Origin: a candidate division Zixibacteria bacterium SM23_81
GTDB lineage: Bacteria > SM23-81
DNA length: 31,992 nt
Direction of reading: 5' to 3'
Assembly: GCA_001304015.1 (NCBI GenBank)
Contig: LJUY01000024.1
Coordinates: 1 to 31,992 of the forward strand
Part shown: positions 31,616 to 31,992 of the stretch, in pieces
Layout: each line of letters starts with the position of its first letter
Numbering within the stretch: the stretch's first letter is position 1
Program-made: the position numbers and the translations under genes
Notes under the pieces: model-generated
What the model saw: the letters and a program-made list of their open reading frames with translations, nothing else
Database searches by the model: none
What the model was told of the DNA's origin: nothing

Positions 31616-31992
31616 GTGAGAGCAATCGCTTTTGTGATCATGTCGTCTTTGGTGCTTCTATCAACGGCGACGATGGCCGATGTGCCTGGCCTAATCAATT
31701 ACCAGGGTACGCTCACAGATGACAACGGTGTAGCACAGGACACCACCGTTGACATGACCTTTTCCATCTACACCGATTCGACGGGAGGGAGTCTGGTATG
31801 GACCGAAACGCAATCGTCTGTGGTGGTGGACCATGGTCTGTTTAACGTCCTTCTGGGCCGGGTGAATGCCATTTCAGATGAGGTATTTAATGGTGCGTCA
31901 CGTTGGCTCGGCGTTCAGGTGGGAGTTGATCCTGAGCTGGCGCCCCGGCAGCGGATAGCCAGTGTGGGCTATGCCTTTCAGGCTGCCGAGGC
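31616..31992 (+). CDS. Secreted protein of unknown function, 5' part
   Basis: GTG 31616 behind TATAGGAGGTG; 125 codons are present and the frame is still open at the window end. A signal peptide is visible (MRAIAFVIMSSLVLLSTATMA, cleavage likely after ATMA). The mature start (DVPGLINYQGTLTDDNGVAQ…) then …VDMTFSIYTDSTGGSLVWTE…, …GLFNVLLGRVNAISDEVF…, …RWLGVQVGVDPELAPRQRIASVGYAF… follows a pattern I recall from large secreted or cell-surface proteins in uncultured bacteria, with beta-rich N-terminal modules. I do not know a function. The strong promoter suggests high expression. Confidence 0.8.
   Translation, partial: MRAIAFVIMSSLVLLSTATMADVPGLINYQGTLTDDNGVAQDTTVDMTFSIYTDSTGGSLVWTETQSSVVVDHGLFNVLLGRVNAISDEVFNGASRWLGVQVGVDPELAPRQRIASVGYAFQAAE

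Overview
All genes in this window lie on the + strand. The first half is one long ribosomal-protein supercluster, and the second half is a set of smaller accessory operons. The organism looks like a Gram-negative, two-membrane bacterium: there is a TolC/RND/adaptor efflux system with an outer-membrane channel and a lipoprotein-type adaptor, plus ClpB and bacterial-type RpoA and SecY. The RpoA sequence, the DUF4416 gene and the secreted protein at the right edge remind me of uncultured lineages of the FCB superphylum (Zixibacteria/KSB1-like) or of deltaproteobacteria-like groups. This placement comes from memory of the families, has low confidence, and was not computed.

Region 1 (1-16480) is the translation supercluster in the order tuf (3' end), rpsJ, rplC, rplD, rplW, rplB, rpsS, rplV, rpsC, rplP, rpmC, rpsQ, rplN, rplX, rplE, rpsN (zinc type), rpsH, rplF, rplR, rpsE, rpmD, rplO, secY, adk, map, infA, rpmJ, rpsM, rpsK, rpsD, rpoA, rplQ. 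It fuses the classic S10, spc and alpha operons without an obvious internal terminator and ends at a perfect hairpin with a T-run at 16454-16486. Several starts are TTG or GTG. S14, S4, L36, L24 and adenylate kinase all keep four metal-binding Cys/His residues. L3 and L17 carry long low-complexity C-terminal tails, which is the main oddity of the cluster.

Region 2 (16500-19606) is a small unknown gene that overlaps the start of clpB by 11 bp, behind a sigma70-like promoter and closed by a terminator. Region 3 (19740-20557) is a membrane protein with two PspC domains. Region 4 (20635-28402) starts with a PadR repressor gene behind a promoter with a perfect 9-bp inverted repeat at the expected transcription start. 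It runs on through tolC-like, adaptor and RND pump genes, then an isochorismatase-family hydrolase and a DUF299 (PEP synthase/PPDK regulatory) protein, and ends at a hairpin. Tight spacing suggests one transcript for the efflux genes, with PadR as local regulator.

Region 5 (28417-31353) has trmO behind its own promoter, a cold-shock-domain gene, and a compact AT-rich unit of about 500 bp: a GIY-YIG nuclease gene framed by two inverted copies of a hairpin-forming repeat with matching 14-bp outer ends. After that come an arylamine N-acetyltransferase-like gene and an overlapping DUF4416 gene, closed by a terminator. Region 6 (31398 to the end) is a strong promoter, a roughly 100-nt leader and the 5' part of a secreted-protein gene that runs off the window.

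The most interesting structures are the repeat-framed GIY-YIG unit, the gene coupled to clpB, the L3 and L17 tails, and the PadR-controlled efflux operon, whose pump lacks two residues of the textbook proton relay. I found no tRNA, rRNA, CRISPR array, or transposase.
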